Positions 35,835-46,296 of a stretch of 64,000 nt of DNA are shown here, piece after piece (position 1 is the first letter of the stretch; each line of letters begins with the position of its first letter). The notes beneath the pieces were generated by a model. It ran no database searches. It saw nothing but the letters and a program-made list of their open reading frames with translations, and was not told the DNA's origin. The position numbers and the translations under genes were made by a program. Source of the stretch: Ampelocalamus luodianensis (taxonomy: Eukaryota > Streptophyta > Magnoliopsida > Poales > Poaceae); contig CM070623.1 of assembly GCA_036346255.1 (NCBI GenBank), positions 6,800,407 to 6,864,406 of the forward strand, written 5' to 3'.

Positions 35835-36196
35835 TGTTACGGACTGACCTAGCTTGGGTGGGCTTCGGTTGTTTGGGCCGTGGGCCAGGAGGCTAGAGAG
35901 GGAATGGAGTCGGACTACAAAGGGAAGGCTTCATCAACTGAAGAAATCATCGAAAGAACAAACCACCGAAGGCTTATGCCTCTGCTCTACCTTCTTCCTA
36001 CTGCTGTTCTTCCTCCAACTCCTCCTCTTCTCCGATTCCCCATCCACTGCTTCTCAGATTCCCAGTCTTGATTGCTAGTTCCTATTTCTAGTTCTCTCCC
36101 AATTTGTATCCCCAAAGACTTGATATATTGTGTTGGTTTGGATTTTCGGTTCTTATTTCTGGTGTTCATCTGAGTTCATCATTCGGGTTCGTGACA
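35835..36196 (+). mobile_element. Short LTR of retroelement H
   Basis: TGTTACGG...TTCGTGACA, 362 bp, followed directly by a perfect primer site. The second LTR was not found between 36212 and 51208, so the element is 3'-truncated. It is the only plus-strand LTR element with internal sequence in the window. Confidence 0.75.
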
Positions 36197-36198
36197 AT

Positions 36199-36211
36199 TG
36201 GTATCAGAGCC
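36199..36211 (+). other. tRNA-Met primer-binding site of element H
   Basis: Perfect TGGTATCAGAGCC two bases after the LTR end CA at 36196. Sets plus orientation. Confidence 0.88.
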
Positions 36212-36218
36212 ACCGATC

Positions 36219-37050
36219 ATGGTGGTTCCGTGCTCCGAAGTGGCCATGAGTGATGCTGAGAAGGAGAGTGAAGCCCGGTGCAAGGCGATGCTGAACAAAC
36301 TAATCGCGGAAGTGAAAAGGCAGACGGTGGAGATGGAAGATCTAGCAGTACACATGGACGAGCTCGCGGTCGGCTTGAAGGCCATCATCCAGCCACCAGG
36401 AGCACCCGCTCATGCCTTGCCACTGCCCGTGCCCGCACCGACGGCCATCTGTGTCACCGCGGTGGACCACGCCATGGCGGCAACCACTCCATGTGCAGAG
36501 GCCGCGCGCCCTCGCCCCCGAGTCGCCCACCAAGTGCTCGATGTCGGGTCCTGACCCCAACGCCGGCTACGCCAAGGTCGCGGCTGTGCCCCTACTCTCG
36601 ATGAGCGCAACCACAACCCTCCGAGCACATGCGGATCCTTTGAACATCACCTCGTCGAAGTCGCTCGCCACCGGCGAGCTGGACAACCTGATGCCCGCAG
36701 GTGCTCGAAGATGTGTTCCGGCGACGACACCGCCTCGCCGAAGTCCGCCCTCATGCCGGACGCGGCCCCGGGTTCTCCCACAACTGCCGCCTTGCTCGAC
36801 ATCACCATCACCAGTCCCGCGCCATCCCTCGGCGCACCTCGTGTGTGTACCGACACCTGCATCATCGCCGTGCACCAACTGTTCGACGAAATGCCACTGC
36901 GCGTTGATGTCGACCACGCCGTGGCGGAAGTCACCCCATGCACAGACTACGCCTTTGTCAACACCCATCCATATTGTAGTTTACCTTCCGTTGATACCGC
37001 AGAAGGAAGCTCGTGGAATCCATGGCATGATCAACTGATGCATCAGAGCA
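36219..37050 (+). pseudogene. Gag-like start and GC-rich frame-broken region of element H
   Basis: An ATG at 36219 opens MVVPCSEVAMSDAEKESEAR, then KAMLNKLIAEVKRQTVEMED, a helical start like plant retroelement gag, ending at 36554. Downstream to 37050 the sequence is GC-rich and Pro/Ala-rich in overlapping frames (for example CTDTCIIAVHQLFDEMPLRV) with no recognised domain. No RT or integrase is present, so the element is non-autonomous. Confidence 0.55.
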
Positions 37051-37617
37051 GTGGAGGCGTTAGTAGTACTTCAACCTTGGCCACCACCGACTCAAGAACA
37101 CTTGAACTGGTTCAATCGGTTTGACGAAAGGGACCAACATGAGGTGACACAAACCATTGTTCAAATCATCGACCAATCTGCTCATTACTTCAATCCAACT
37201 GGAAGTTATTGGCTTTACAATAAACATGTTATCATGAGGATGCTAGAAGTGTCAGGCAGGCAAGGCAGGAGCAGCTCTTGCCAGGTTGGGAGCAGGCTCA
37301 CTATTGCGGATGGTAACCCACTCTACAATGAGCTTGAAGTTGTGGAAGGCATGAAGCTTGACAGAGTCGTCAAAGTGTTGGAGTTGTGTTCTGCTGGTGC
37401 ATCATCGCCTACTATGCAAACTAATGTAGCCAACATAGATTGGTTGGGAAGCAAACAAGTTTCCAGGGTTGATTCCTTGTCACATATTGCAGCACATGCC
37501 TATCAGCCTTCTCATAGTTTTGATGCTGCCGGAATTGCTTTAGATTTTGCACCATCAGGTAGACCATGGAAACATGGAGACTGGTCGCGGATATTGCTTC
37601 TGATTTCCAATCAGTAG
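37051..37617 (+). pseudogene. Captured host gene fragments: CPN60-like and C3HC zinc-finger-like
   Basis: One 188-codon frame is a chimera. Residues encoded by 37297-37386 read LTIADGNPLYNELEVVEGM, KLDR, then VVKVLEL. The first part matches plant mitochondrial CPN60 (family: VITIADGN.LYNELEVVEG); the second is a CPN60 segment normally about 40 residues further on, so roughly 120 nt is missing between them at 37365. Residues from about 37400-37590 read NVANIDWLGSKQVSRVD, PSHSFDAAG and RPWKHGD, resembling the NIPA/C3HC zinc-finger family (IDWLG ... RPWERGD). The first 80 codons (NWFNRFDERDQHEVTQTIVQ) are unrecognised. Both assignments are from memory of the families. Confidence 0.6.
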
Positions 37618-37693
37618 ATATGCAAGATCTACTCAACCCTTGGATAGTTTTTGAGTATTGAGACCTTGATCTTTCGTACCTTCTTTTTTATAG

Positions 37694-39018
37694 ATCTTCT
37701 GGTATTCCGGTCGTCTCCGACCAGAACACCCCTCAGGATAAAGTTCCTGGGGAAGAAGTGGTCGTGGAGGCTGCAGAGCAGAACATCCCTCCGGAATAGA
37801 CTGGAGTGGACAACATGGCTGAAGCCCCAAGCAAGCTCCAATTCCAAAGACTGTTCAGGATCCTTTAGTGATCCTGACGCCATCTCCGGAGGTAGCCATC
37901 CCTAGAGATTCTCAAAAGGTTCCACCTCCTACTGAAAATGCTACTTAGGCTAACAAGTTTCCTTTTTCTCCCCGATTTATCGAGGATAAGGAACTTGATG
38001 AGGCTGAGGAAAGATATCGGACCGTCAAATTCAGATGGGTCCAGATATGATTTTTGCCGAATACAATGATGTGGTAATCAAGGTAAGTGTTCTACGACCA
38101 TTGTTATAGCCCATTTCTTTTAGCTTATGTGAAAACTTACAAAAGATTTGCTTTTATAGCATCTGGTCGAGAATTATGCTGTGGTCGGAGGACTGACCCA
38201 GCGAATAAAGAACTTGGAGCAAAAGCACTCCAAATTGAGAAGTAAGAACTTTTCTCTCTTTGTTTGACTTCCTGTGTTTTATCAATCCATCCTTCTCCTT
38301 AACTTAATTCTTTCTATCATGTTCGACAGATTTACAAAAAATTAAAGAAGAGGTCGTGGCTAAGGAAGCCATGATAATAAAACTTAAGGAAGAAAATCAA
38401 AATAAAGACCGGTCGATCGAGCATGCAATGATCGAGCGAAAGAAGTTTTCGACTCCTGCGAGCTGAAAATCAAAGGTACTGGTCGTAGATTTAACCAGTA
38501 TTCCCCGACTCTAATTAAAGAGTATGTTAACTTCTTTTTTATCCATTCGTGCAGAAAAAACCGAAGCACTTGAACGAGTGGAAAAGACTCTCGAGTTTGA
38601 GCGTGGCCAAAAGGCAGCCCTTGTATATAGCCTTGATGAAAAAATCATGGCTTTTAACAAAATGATCTTTGATATGGGATCTGGATCAAGCTTGCCTGCC
38701 TTAGGAGATCCAACAGAGAAAATGTACTATCTTGGAAAACTTCTAGAAGATCTCAAAAGCCTGCTCAAAACTATGAGGGAAAACCATACCCAAACAATGA
38801 AAGAAGCTATTGCGAACAGAGTAAGTGTTGCCTTAGCAAAACTGAAGGCTTCCGACCCCTCTATTAATCTTAGAGCTGTTGAAGAGGACTTCGACTGCTC
38901 TGAAGATGAAGCAACAAGACTTCTCGAGGAGGTAAAGACTCTCGGAGAGAAAGTTGCAGAGGAAATGGAGGTTGGATCTCCTTCGCATAGCGACCAGTCG
39001 GGTGGTTCCAATAAGTAG
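37694..39018 (+). pseudogene. Antisense spliced extra gene of Tat element I
   Basis: Opposite to gag-pol. An acceptor TTTTTTATAG precedes an exon from 37694. Three short introns follow: 38093-38159 (GTAAGT...TTTATAG, 67 nt), 38242-38329 (GTAAGA...CGACAG, 88 nt) and 38476-38554 (GTACTG...GTGCAG, 79 nt). The last exon (38555-39018) encodes EKTEALERVEKTLEFERGQK and ends with TAG, then AATAAA near 39044. The product is helical, Glu/Lys-rich, with no known domain; exon 2 reads HLVENYAVVGGLTQRIKNLE. In-frame stops (for example 37797) and one-base shifts (near 38040 and 38440) show decay. Extra antisense genes are known in Tat elements; the splicing is my reading. Confidence 0.7.
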
Positions 39019-40095
39019 ATGGATGTAATATTAGACTATGTAAATAAAACTTACCTTTTATCATCAATGAAGTTCTTGTTTTGTCTTATCAATGTCATTA
39101 AGTACTCTTATATATCCTAGCCCCCGACTGCTTATATTAGTAGATGAACTTTACTAAAGAAGCAGTAGACTAAGAAATCGAGACATAACAATGACTATGG
39201 TATAAGTGCTGATAATGTTTGTAATAATGATCTAATGAACACTAGGGAATCATGTGGTCGGAACCAGCTGATGATTGCAACTATTATAGATCATGTACAT
39301 TATCGAAATCACTGTGATATACCATATGTAGCTTGAAGAAAGAACAAAACTGATCTTGATGAAAAGGAGACATGCATTAAGAATGTATGTAATGAACACT
39401 ATGCTTGTTTATACAAATTACTCAAATCCAGTCGTAATGAATCCCAAGAATTGAAAGATTTATAAAATATTTCGTGAAAACGTGTTCATGCTCAAGTCCG
39501 ACTGGTAGCGAGGATCGTAGGAAGAGGACCGTCGCTAGGAAGCTCCTTCCAGTGGGCAGGACCACATGCAGAGAGGAGAGACTTAGACTAGGAGGTTTTC
39601 CGTGTCCCGACCAGTAGCCAAACTTTAAGTAGAACAGATTTCTTGAAATAAAATATTAGTCTTTGTTTTTGTGAGGTTAGGGAAACCATATATATTGTCT
39701 AAGTTGTACTCTATATACTCGAATGACTCTTAAGAAAGAGTGAGTGGTCGTGCGTGTATATCATTGAAGCAACGATCACGGCTAAGACCATATGGTATTC
39801 GACTCGAAGCCGAAAAACCTATGAGAATTGGAGGTTCCCTTGTAAGTAATATCGGAGTGAATGAGTGTCTTCTCCGACCAACTATTAACAATAAAGGTAT
39901 ATGACCAAGATCAATGAATAATAATTATAAACAAGTATAGTTTATAGAAAAGGAAAATGCATCTTTATTAAAATATGAAATAAAATAAAATAATTACAGG
40001 AAATTATACAAAGAACTTACGTAATTGATCAATATTCCAAGAATTGGACAAAATTTGCCTATCCGACATAGCTAACCGTACCGATCCTGGTCGGG
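39019..40095 (-). other. Spacer between extra gene and integrase (element I)
   Basis: No open frame with recognisable content. Contains scattered GACCAG/CTGGTC motifs as elsewhere in element I. Presumed untranslated. Confidence 0.5.
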
Positions 40096-40944
40096 TTACT
40101 TCGACCACAGTGTATGGACCTTCCCATTTGGGTGAAAGTTTGTTGCGACCTGCTTGGTTCTGATTTTTCTAAGAACCAGATCACCTAAAGCTAGGCTGCG
40201 AGGTTGCACCTTACGACTGTGATACCGACGCATGGCTTGTTGGTAGATTGCTGATCGTATCAAGGCTTGATTTCGTTGTTCTTCAAGGAAATTGATGTCA
40301 TCAAGTCGTCGTTCAGACTGATCACTTTCAGAAAAGCAATCAGTTCGAGCAGAACCAATTTTTAGTTCTGGAGGAAGCATAGCTTCAGCCCCGTAAACTA
40401 AAAAGAATGGTGTTTCCCCGATCGCACGACTAGTTGTTGTACGAACGGCCCATAATACAGAGGGAAGTTTTTGAACCCAAGCTCCTGACTGTGTGATTAA
40501 CTGGTCGAAAACTCGTCGTTTGATTCCTTGTATTATGATACCATTGGCTCGCTCAACTGCTCCATTGCTCTGCGGATGAGCGACAGAAGCGTAATGTATC
40601 TTGATACCCAGATAATCACAGAATTCCTGGAAATTACTGCTCGAAAACTTAGTACCATTATCCGTGATTATACGATTGGGAACACCAAATCGTGTGATCA
40701 CGTTTTTTGTGAGAAACTTCTTTGCGGCCTCACTTGTAATTTTCACAACTGGCTCGGCTTCAATCCATTTAGTAAATGTGTCAATCATGACAAAAAAGAA
40801 CTCAAAGCCCCCGGGTGATCTTGGGAAAGGTCCTAGAATGTCTAGTCCCCAGGTTACAAAAGGCCAAGAAAGAGGATGTGAGGACCCCAGTTTATTTGGC
40901 TTGTAATGCTCAACCAACCACCTGGTCCTAGCATCACAAATCAA
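40096..40944 (-). pseudogene. Gypsy integrase core and C-terminus (element I)
   Basis: A 282-codon minus-strand frame: LSWPFVTWGLDILGPFP, FFFVMIDTFTKWIEAEPV (first catalytic Asp in GLDILG), FGVPNRIITDNGTKF (second Asp), IKIHYASVAHPQSNGAVERA (catalytic Glu), then TPFFLVYGAEAMLPPEL and a C-terminal RKIRTK segment. D-D-E is intact. The N-terminal zinc-binding part lies beyond solo LTR E at about 45070-45160, so the gene is split. No stop lies inside the core, suggesting fairly recent activity. Confidence 0.92.
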
Positions 40945-40950
40945 ATAAAC

Positions 40951-43900
40951 TGATCCTCGAGATATGTATACTTCCCAGAAAGCAGTATACGCACCTCGTT
41001 ACAAAATTAGACATCAACTCCATTCAAAACATAGAGTCCAAACATTACACTACAAACGGAAGATAAACAAATAGCAAAGATATTACAGACAATGGCCGAC
41101 TGGCCACAAGATACACAAATAACAACAAAAAGACAGCGGAAGCAAAAGTGCCATAAGATGGCTATAAACAAAGCCAATCAGTGTGCCTTCAACCCACAAG
41201 GCATCTGACCGGACCGCCAAGCCTAGTCGTCACCCACGAAGCGACAGCACAGCTCACAGAAGTGAGGCCCCTGAGGCTCACCTTCTTCCTCTGCAACAAA
41301 AACATTAAGCAAAGCACCTGAGTACAAAGATTGTCTTTGTACCCGCAAGACTGACGTGTGAACTAGCAGACCTGTTCATATGCTACATGCAGGCTTGTTT
41401 AGTGGAGGCCATATGTTTCATTTGCATAAAGCCAACTTTCATTTGCAATAATATAATACAGTTTTAAAGGCAAGTTTGCAATTCATTTTTAAGATTGAAA
41501 TAACAAAGAAGGATAGTAATAACAAAAGCGAAAGATAAACAACCTAGAAGTGACTATCCTAATAGTCACCACAACAATAGCACGAATCCCAGATTCGTAC
41601 CACCCATCAAGTTTTAATTTAAATGTTGTAGTCTAACTCTCGATAAGCTTACCCAAGCGTGTCCATCACCTAGACGCAGGCTATTCGAATAGTTTTTAAC
41701 CCCGCAGGTGTACCACTGTACCCACACCTCGAGGACCGCCTTTAAGCCAAAGCACACTTCCAAGGTATGCTCACAGCAACTAAGTCCTACGAGATCTGTT
41801 TCCAATATTGTGTATCAACCTCGAGCCGCTCGTATGGGTAGAAACACCATACGCTTACATGGTAAAGCCGAAAAGACAACTACCCACTCAGATAAAGCTT
41901 TTGGACAACTACCATGCTCCCACCTCCGTCCCTCCTCGCGACCTCCTGCGACCGGGACCAATACACGCCAAAGTACTAGGTCAAGAGAGGTCCCATACCC
42001 TCTAGTGTGGTTAGCACGCCAAATGCTGGATAACAAAAACTCACAAGATGTTCGGTCCTTAATTGACCCGGGCACCTTTCCAGTCACACCCAAAAGATCA
42101 CACCAATCTTACCATTGTGCCCGCGTCTAAATCATTTTTGTTTTTGGTTTTAGTTTTGCAAGTAAGCATAGCAAAATGTCAAACATAAAGTTGTAGTAAA
42201 TTTTGTGTGATCAAGGTTACCGACTAAAGTCGATAACCGCCAGATTCTACCGATAGCTAAGCATGTCTAAGCAAGTTGACCGGATCTACTAAGTGACAAG
42301 AGATCATCCAAATGACCTCTAATCACAAAGAAATAACCTAGGCTCGGTAGTAGAGATCAATATTTTGGCTACAGGATATGCAGCTACGGATTTAACTAAT
42401 CAATTTAACACAAATAAGCAATGCATACATACAGCTGAAACAAAATATTAATCTTTAAAATACTGGGATTAAACATGATCAAACTGCTTGCCTGGTTGCT
42501 GTTGCTCGATATGGTGCGGAGGATCGTCCTCAGGGTTGCCGCAAATATCGAAGCCTAACGATCGAACATAACAACAAATAAGAACGAATAACACCACAAA
42601 ACTCAAACATTCAACAACATCAAAACAAGCCAAAACTCACACAAGAAAGCCTAAGCATGAAATAACAAAAATTTAAAAGCAGGGAACAAATCATTTTAAG
42701 TTATTAGCAATTTCCTATGAATTTTCTAAGCTAAAACACAACAAGTTACTAGTTAATTATCCAACAAATTTTCATGAACAAACATAGTATCTAAAACCTA
42801 TCCTAAGAATTAGTATATTAAAAATGAAATTTTACTGAATTGGATTCACTGATTTGGACAATTATTGAGAAAGATATGAATTTTCTAATTTTGGAAAATG
42901 CATAAAGCATCAATTAATCATTTAACAGATTTTCGATACAGAGACGAGGTTGAAACTAATTTTAATAAATAGAACGTTTAAAATGAAAATTAACACAGAT
43001 CGGTTTTATGCAATTTGGATAAACATTGAATTAGTTATGCATTTTACAAGTTTAATCGATTTAACGAAGGCAATGTAAAAGCATTTCGTAAATACTAAAG
43101 CTCTTAATACTTCTTCTATCGACGCACGGCTAGCCCCAGCATCGACAGGGCCCACGCGAAAATGTCGACAGAGCGATCGCGCATATAAGGTGACGCCGGC
43201 GTATTCAAAGAATACGCCTTCGCTTAACAAACGTAATCCTAACACATATGCCCAAAGAAAATACGCTTCATGAAAGAGAAAACGAAACAAAACTACACAA
43301 TCCCTAACCGACATTCCGGGCCCACATAATGAGACTCGTAGAATTAAAACGATTAGATTTGAATCCTAAAGCGCACTTAACACGAGAGGGCCCACAAGTC
43401 GGTGACCTAACAGAACCGAGTTTAGCGATAACTAAGCCGCGGCTAGCTCGCCGCGACGCGACGGACGGTGATGCGGCGCGCAGTGATCTAGCAAACCGGT
43501 GAGTTTCAAGACGAGTGAGTGGTACCTTAAGGTTCGCGAAGACCTCACGAACCCTGGACGGTGACGCGAGCCCAATGGTCGCGGAGATGGGCTCACGACG
43601 GCCGAGGCGGAGAAGAAGCTACGGCTCGCAGAGAAGATGCTGCGCATTTCGAGAAGCCGGGAAGGTGCGCCACTAATCGCCTCGACTCCGGAGCAATAAG
43701 CACAAGATAACGTCGAAGAAGAAGGTCCGAGGCGCCGGGTGCCACGGCGCGAACACCGTGATTGGAGAAGAAAGGGTCGCGCGGCCTCAACGATGCACCA
43801 AAGACAAAAATGAAGCCATCATTAACTTTGCATCAATGCGATCCGGCGACCAAGTGTCGGCCGAAACTCACCGAGCACTAGCAAGCTTGCAGAGCCGAGA

Positions 43901-45066
43901 CCAACGGAGTTGGGGACGAAGAAGTGGCTCCGGACGATTCACTGGATGCCACGAGCTCGGGATGGGAAAAATGGATGCGGCACCGAGTGTGGTTCACGAT
44001 GGTGAGGTTGCGGGCTCAAGGGCTTCTCCAACGCGGCAGTGCTACCTTCGTCCCCCTTTCCGGCCGAAACAAGAAATCGGGCGGAGATAGCACGAGAACG
44101 CAAAGGAGAAGAAGTGGATGAGCTCAGGGCTTTTATGAAGTCACGCGATGCCTCCCGGCGGACACGAGGGCATAAAGGTGGCGGCGACGCAGGTGCGTGG
44201 CAAACATGCACGCACGCCGCGAGCTCGGTGAGTCGCGGAGAAGACGAGGTTGATGCTTGGCAGGTGGGACCCACATGTCGGCGACAAACGGCGGTGCGAA
44301 CCGGTGGTTTGATTTGATCAACAACACACCGACCGTTGGATCTAAAACGGACGGTGGGATTGGTGTATGCATTCGACAGTCGGTTGCATACGCGACGTGG
44401 ATCGCTCGATTTTCATCGGACGGTTACGATCGATTGGACTGCGCGGTGCAGCTAGGCGGTGCGACCGAGTCAAGTGGTGCGGGTCGGACTCGAGCACGAG
44501 TTGAGGTTCGGGCCCGAGAACAGTACTTTTAGAATTTGATTTAAAAGACAGAGAAGGTTTGGGGAATTTTTAGAGGTAGCTCTTGAGCTCCAAAAATTTC
44601 GAAATTTTATGGTAGCTACAAGGGACAGAGGACAACATTGTATAATTTTTCCAGAACTTTTATGCACTGCATTGTTCTAGAGAAAATTCACAAGCTGCTG
44701 TACAGGAGTTTGACCAGATTTCAAACAGAGTTGACTTGGCCATTTGAAATAGCAAACAAAATCTAAAATTGTGAAATAATTCAGGAGGTAGATAGGATGA
44801 TCAAGATGGTAGGAAAATAATTTCAGAGGATGATCAAAGTTTGAAGAAAAAGGAATTATTTGCAAAGCTTGGGGCGATTAGCTGACAACAATCTCCATTC
44901 ACAAGAATTTAATTCTAGAAAATGGTAATTGCTACTTCATGTAGAGCTCTTTTGCATCATGATTTGAAGAGACAACAAAAGTTTTTATTATCCTCCTAAA
45001 ATTTTACATTTGAAATACAAACCTAAGTTAGGGTTACAGAGAGGAATTATTTGCAAAGCTTGGGAC
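40951..45066 (-). mobile_element. Solo gypsy LTR E inside integrase of element I
   Basis: About 4.1 kb lacking coding domains, between the two parts of integrase. It carries the superfamily landmarks: hairpin (41322-41342), palindrome CTATTCGAATAG (41681-41692), TTCGGTCCTTAATTGACCC (about 42052), GC donor exon (42554-42492). The left edge TGATCCTC and right edge GGGACA are my best guess. The right end is doubled (CAAAGCTTGGG at 44865 and 45054), and no clean target duplication was found. Confidence 0.72.
41223..42554 (-). other. LTR-internal two-exon acidic reading frame, copy E
   Basis: Exon 42554-42492 (63 nt; acceptor CGTTAG, GC donor CCAG/GCAAGC) reads FDICGNPEDDPPHHIEQQQP. Exon 41290-41223 (68 nt = 2+66; acceptor TTGTTGCAG) reads EEGEPQGPHFCELCCRFVGDD and TAG (shown in full frame only by position from residue 20 on). 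Phase 1 is the same as in A, B and D, though the peptide has diverged and here contains three Cys. Confidence 0.45.
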
Positions 45067-45156
45067 AGTGATGTACCTATCGGAATGACATTGTATGCAC
45101 TTCATCACGAGCTCTTTTGCATCATGAAGGGCTCCTCCATGAATTTACCGACCAGC

Positions 45157-45921
45157 TCAGTAGGAATGATGAGCTCCACAGACTCCTCCATGAATTTCTG
45201 TTAGCAATTTAATGCCACCCGATTGAGATATGCATCTCATCAACACTCCATGAGATCCCCGCTTATACAAGGTACGTTCGATTAGAGTGTATGATTTGGC
45301 TTTTCGTGCTATACGATCAACCTCTACATCATCTTTTGGAATTAGGTCATACTGAAGATAATTGTAGATCGATGTCATCCAATCTCTACCGTGATCGTGA
45401 CAGCGCCAACCGTCAACGACCTGTGGAGCATCCATGTTTGCAGGATCGAGGTGTGCAACCTCCTTGCAAACATCTATGTCCTCGGAAGGCTCGACTACCG
45501 AGGGTGAATCGAGTTTCTCGAGAAAAACTCCGGGCGGGATGGATGTCCTCGAAGAGGCTATCCGGGCCAAGTGGTATGCCAGAAAGTTTTCCTTTCTAGG
45601 AATGTGTTGGATCTGAAAAATGAAGAAATGCTTTTCAAGTTTCCGTACTTCCGCCAGATATGATGACATCTTGGTACTAGAGCATTTATACTCTTTCCCC
45701 ACTTGATTCGCTACTAGTTGAGAATCGCCTTTCACTAGCAATCTGCGAATCCCGAGCGAACGAGCTACTCGAAGTCCTACCAGCAAACCTTCGTATTCTG
45801 CCGCATTATTTGTAGCAGGAAAGTTTAACTGAATGGCGTATTTGAGTTGTTCGCCAGTAGGGGAAATCAAGACGACCCCAGCTCCCGAGCCTTGAAGCAT
45901 CAAGGAACCATCAAAGTACAT
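45157..45921 (-). pseudogene. Second RNase H and integrase zinc-finger start (element I)
   Basis: A 254-codon frame: YFDGSLMLQGSGAGVVLISP, NNAAEYEGLLVGLRVA and KGDSQLVANQV are the D-E-D core of the plant/archaeal-type RNase H that Tat elements carry in addition to their own. It ends with GIKLLTEIHGGVCGAHHSY, the integrase HHCC start. Beyond the TGA, ALHDAKELVMKCIQC (about 45095-45140) supplies the CxxC. LTR E then interrupts. Confidence 0.88.
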
Positions 45922-45978
45922 TATCCACTCGTTGTGAAGTTCGTACTCGGGCCCTTGGGAGGGTTCAGTGTTTGTCCA

Positions 45979-46296
45979 TTAGGTAATGAATTCTGCTATT
46001 GCCTGAGACTTGATTGCTATTCGAGGGACAAAAATGAATTCTGCTATTACCTGAGACTTGATTGCTATTCGAGGGACAAAATGAAGGTCGAACGCCCCAA
46101 GCTCAACCGCCCATTTTGCTATTCGTCCTGATGACTCCCTGTTACCTAGGACTTGACCAAGGGGATATCCGGTCGGCACGACCACTTTATGAGCCTGAAA
46201 ATAATGTCTAAGTTTCCTTGAAGCCATAAGGAGACAATAGAGCAATTTTTGTACCTGTGGATATCTTTCTTTTGGTCCATGTAAGACCTCACCCAA
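45979..46296 (-). pseudogene. Retroviral-type RNase H remnant with internal duplication (element I)
   Basis: Reads YPQVQKLLYCLLMASRKLRH and HKVVVPTGYPLGQVL, then GRIAKWAVELGAFDLHFVPR, the C-terminal part of the gypsy RNase H between RT and the second RNase H. A 16-residue unit FVPRIAIKSQVIAEFI is tandemly repeated because of a 48-bp duplication (45987-46082). The N-terminal part is frame-broken at 46297-46431. Confidence 0.8.
45987..46082. repeat. 48-bp in-frame tandem duplication
   Basis: Two copies (45987-46034, 46035-46082) beginning AATGAATTCTGCTATT, differing at one base (GCC/ACC). 48 is a multiple of three so the RNase H frame is kept. Confidence 0.9.
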
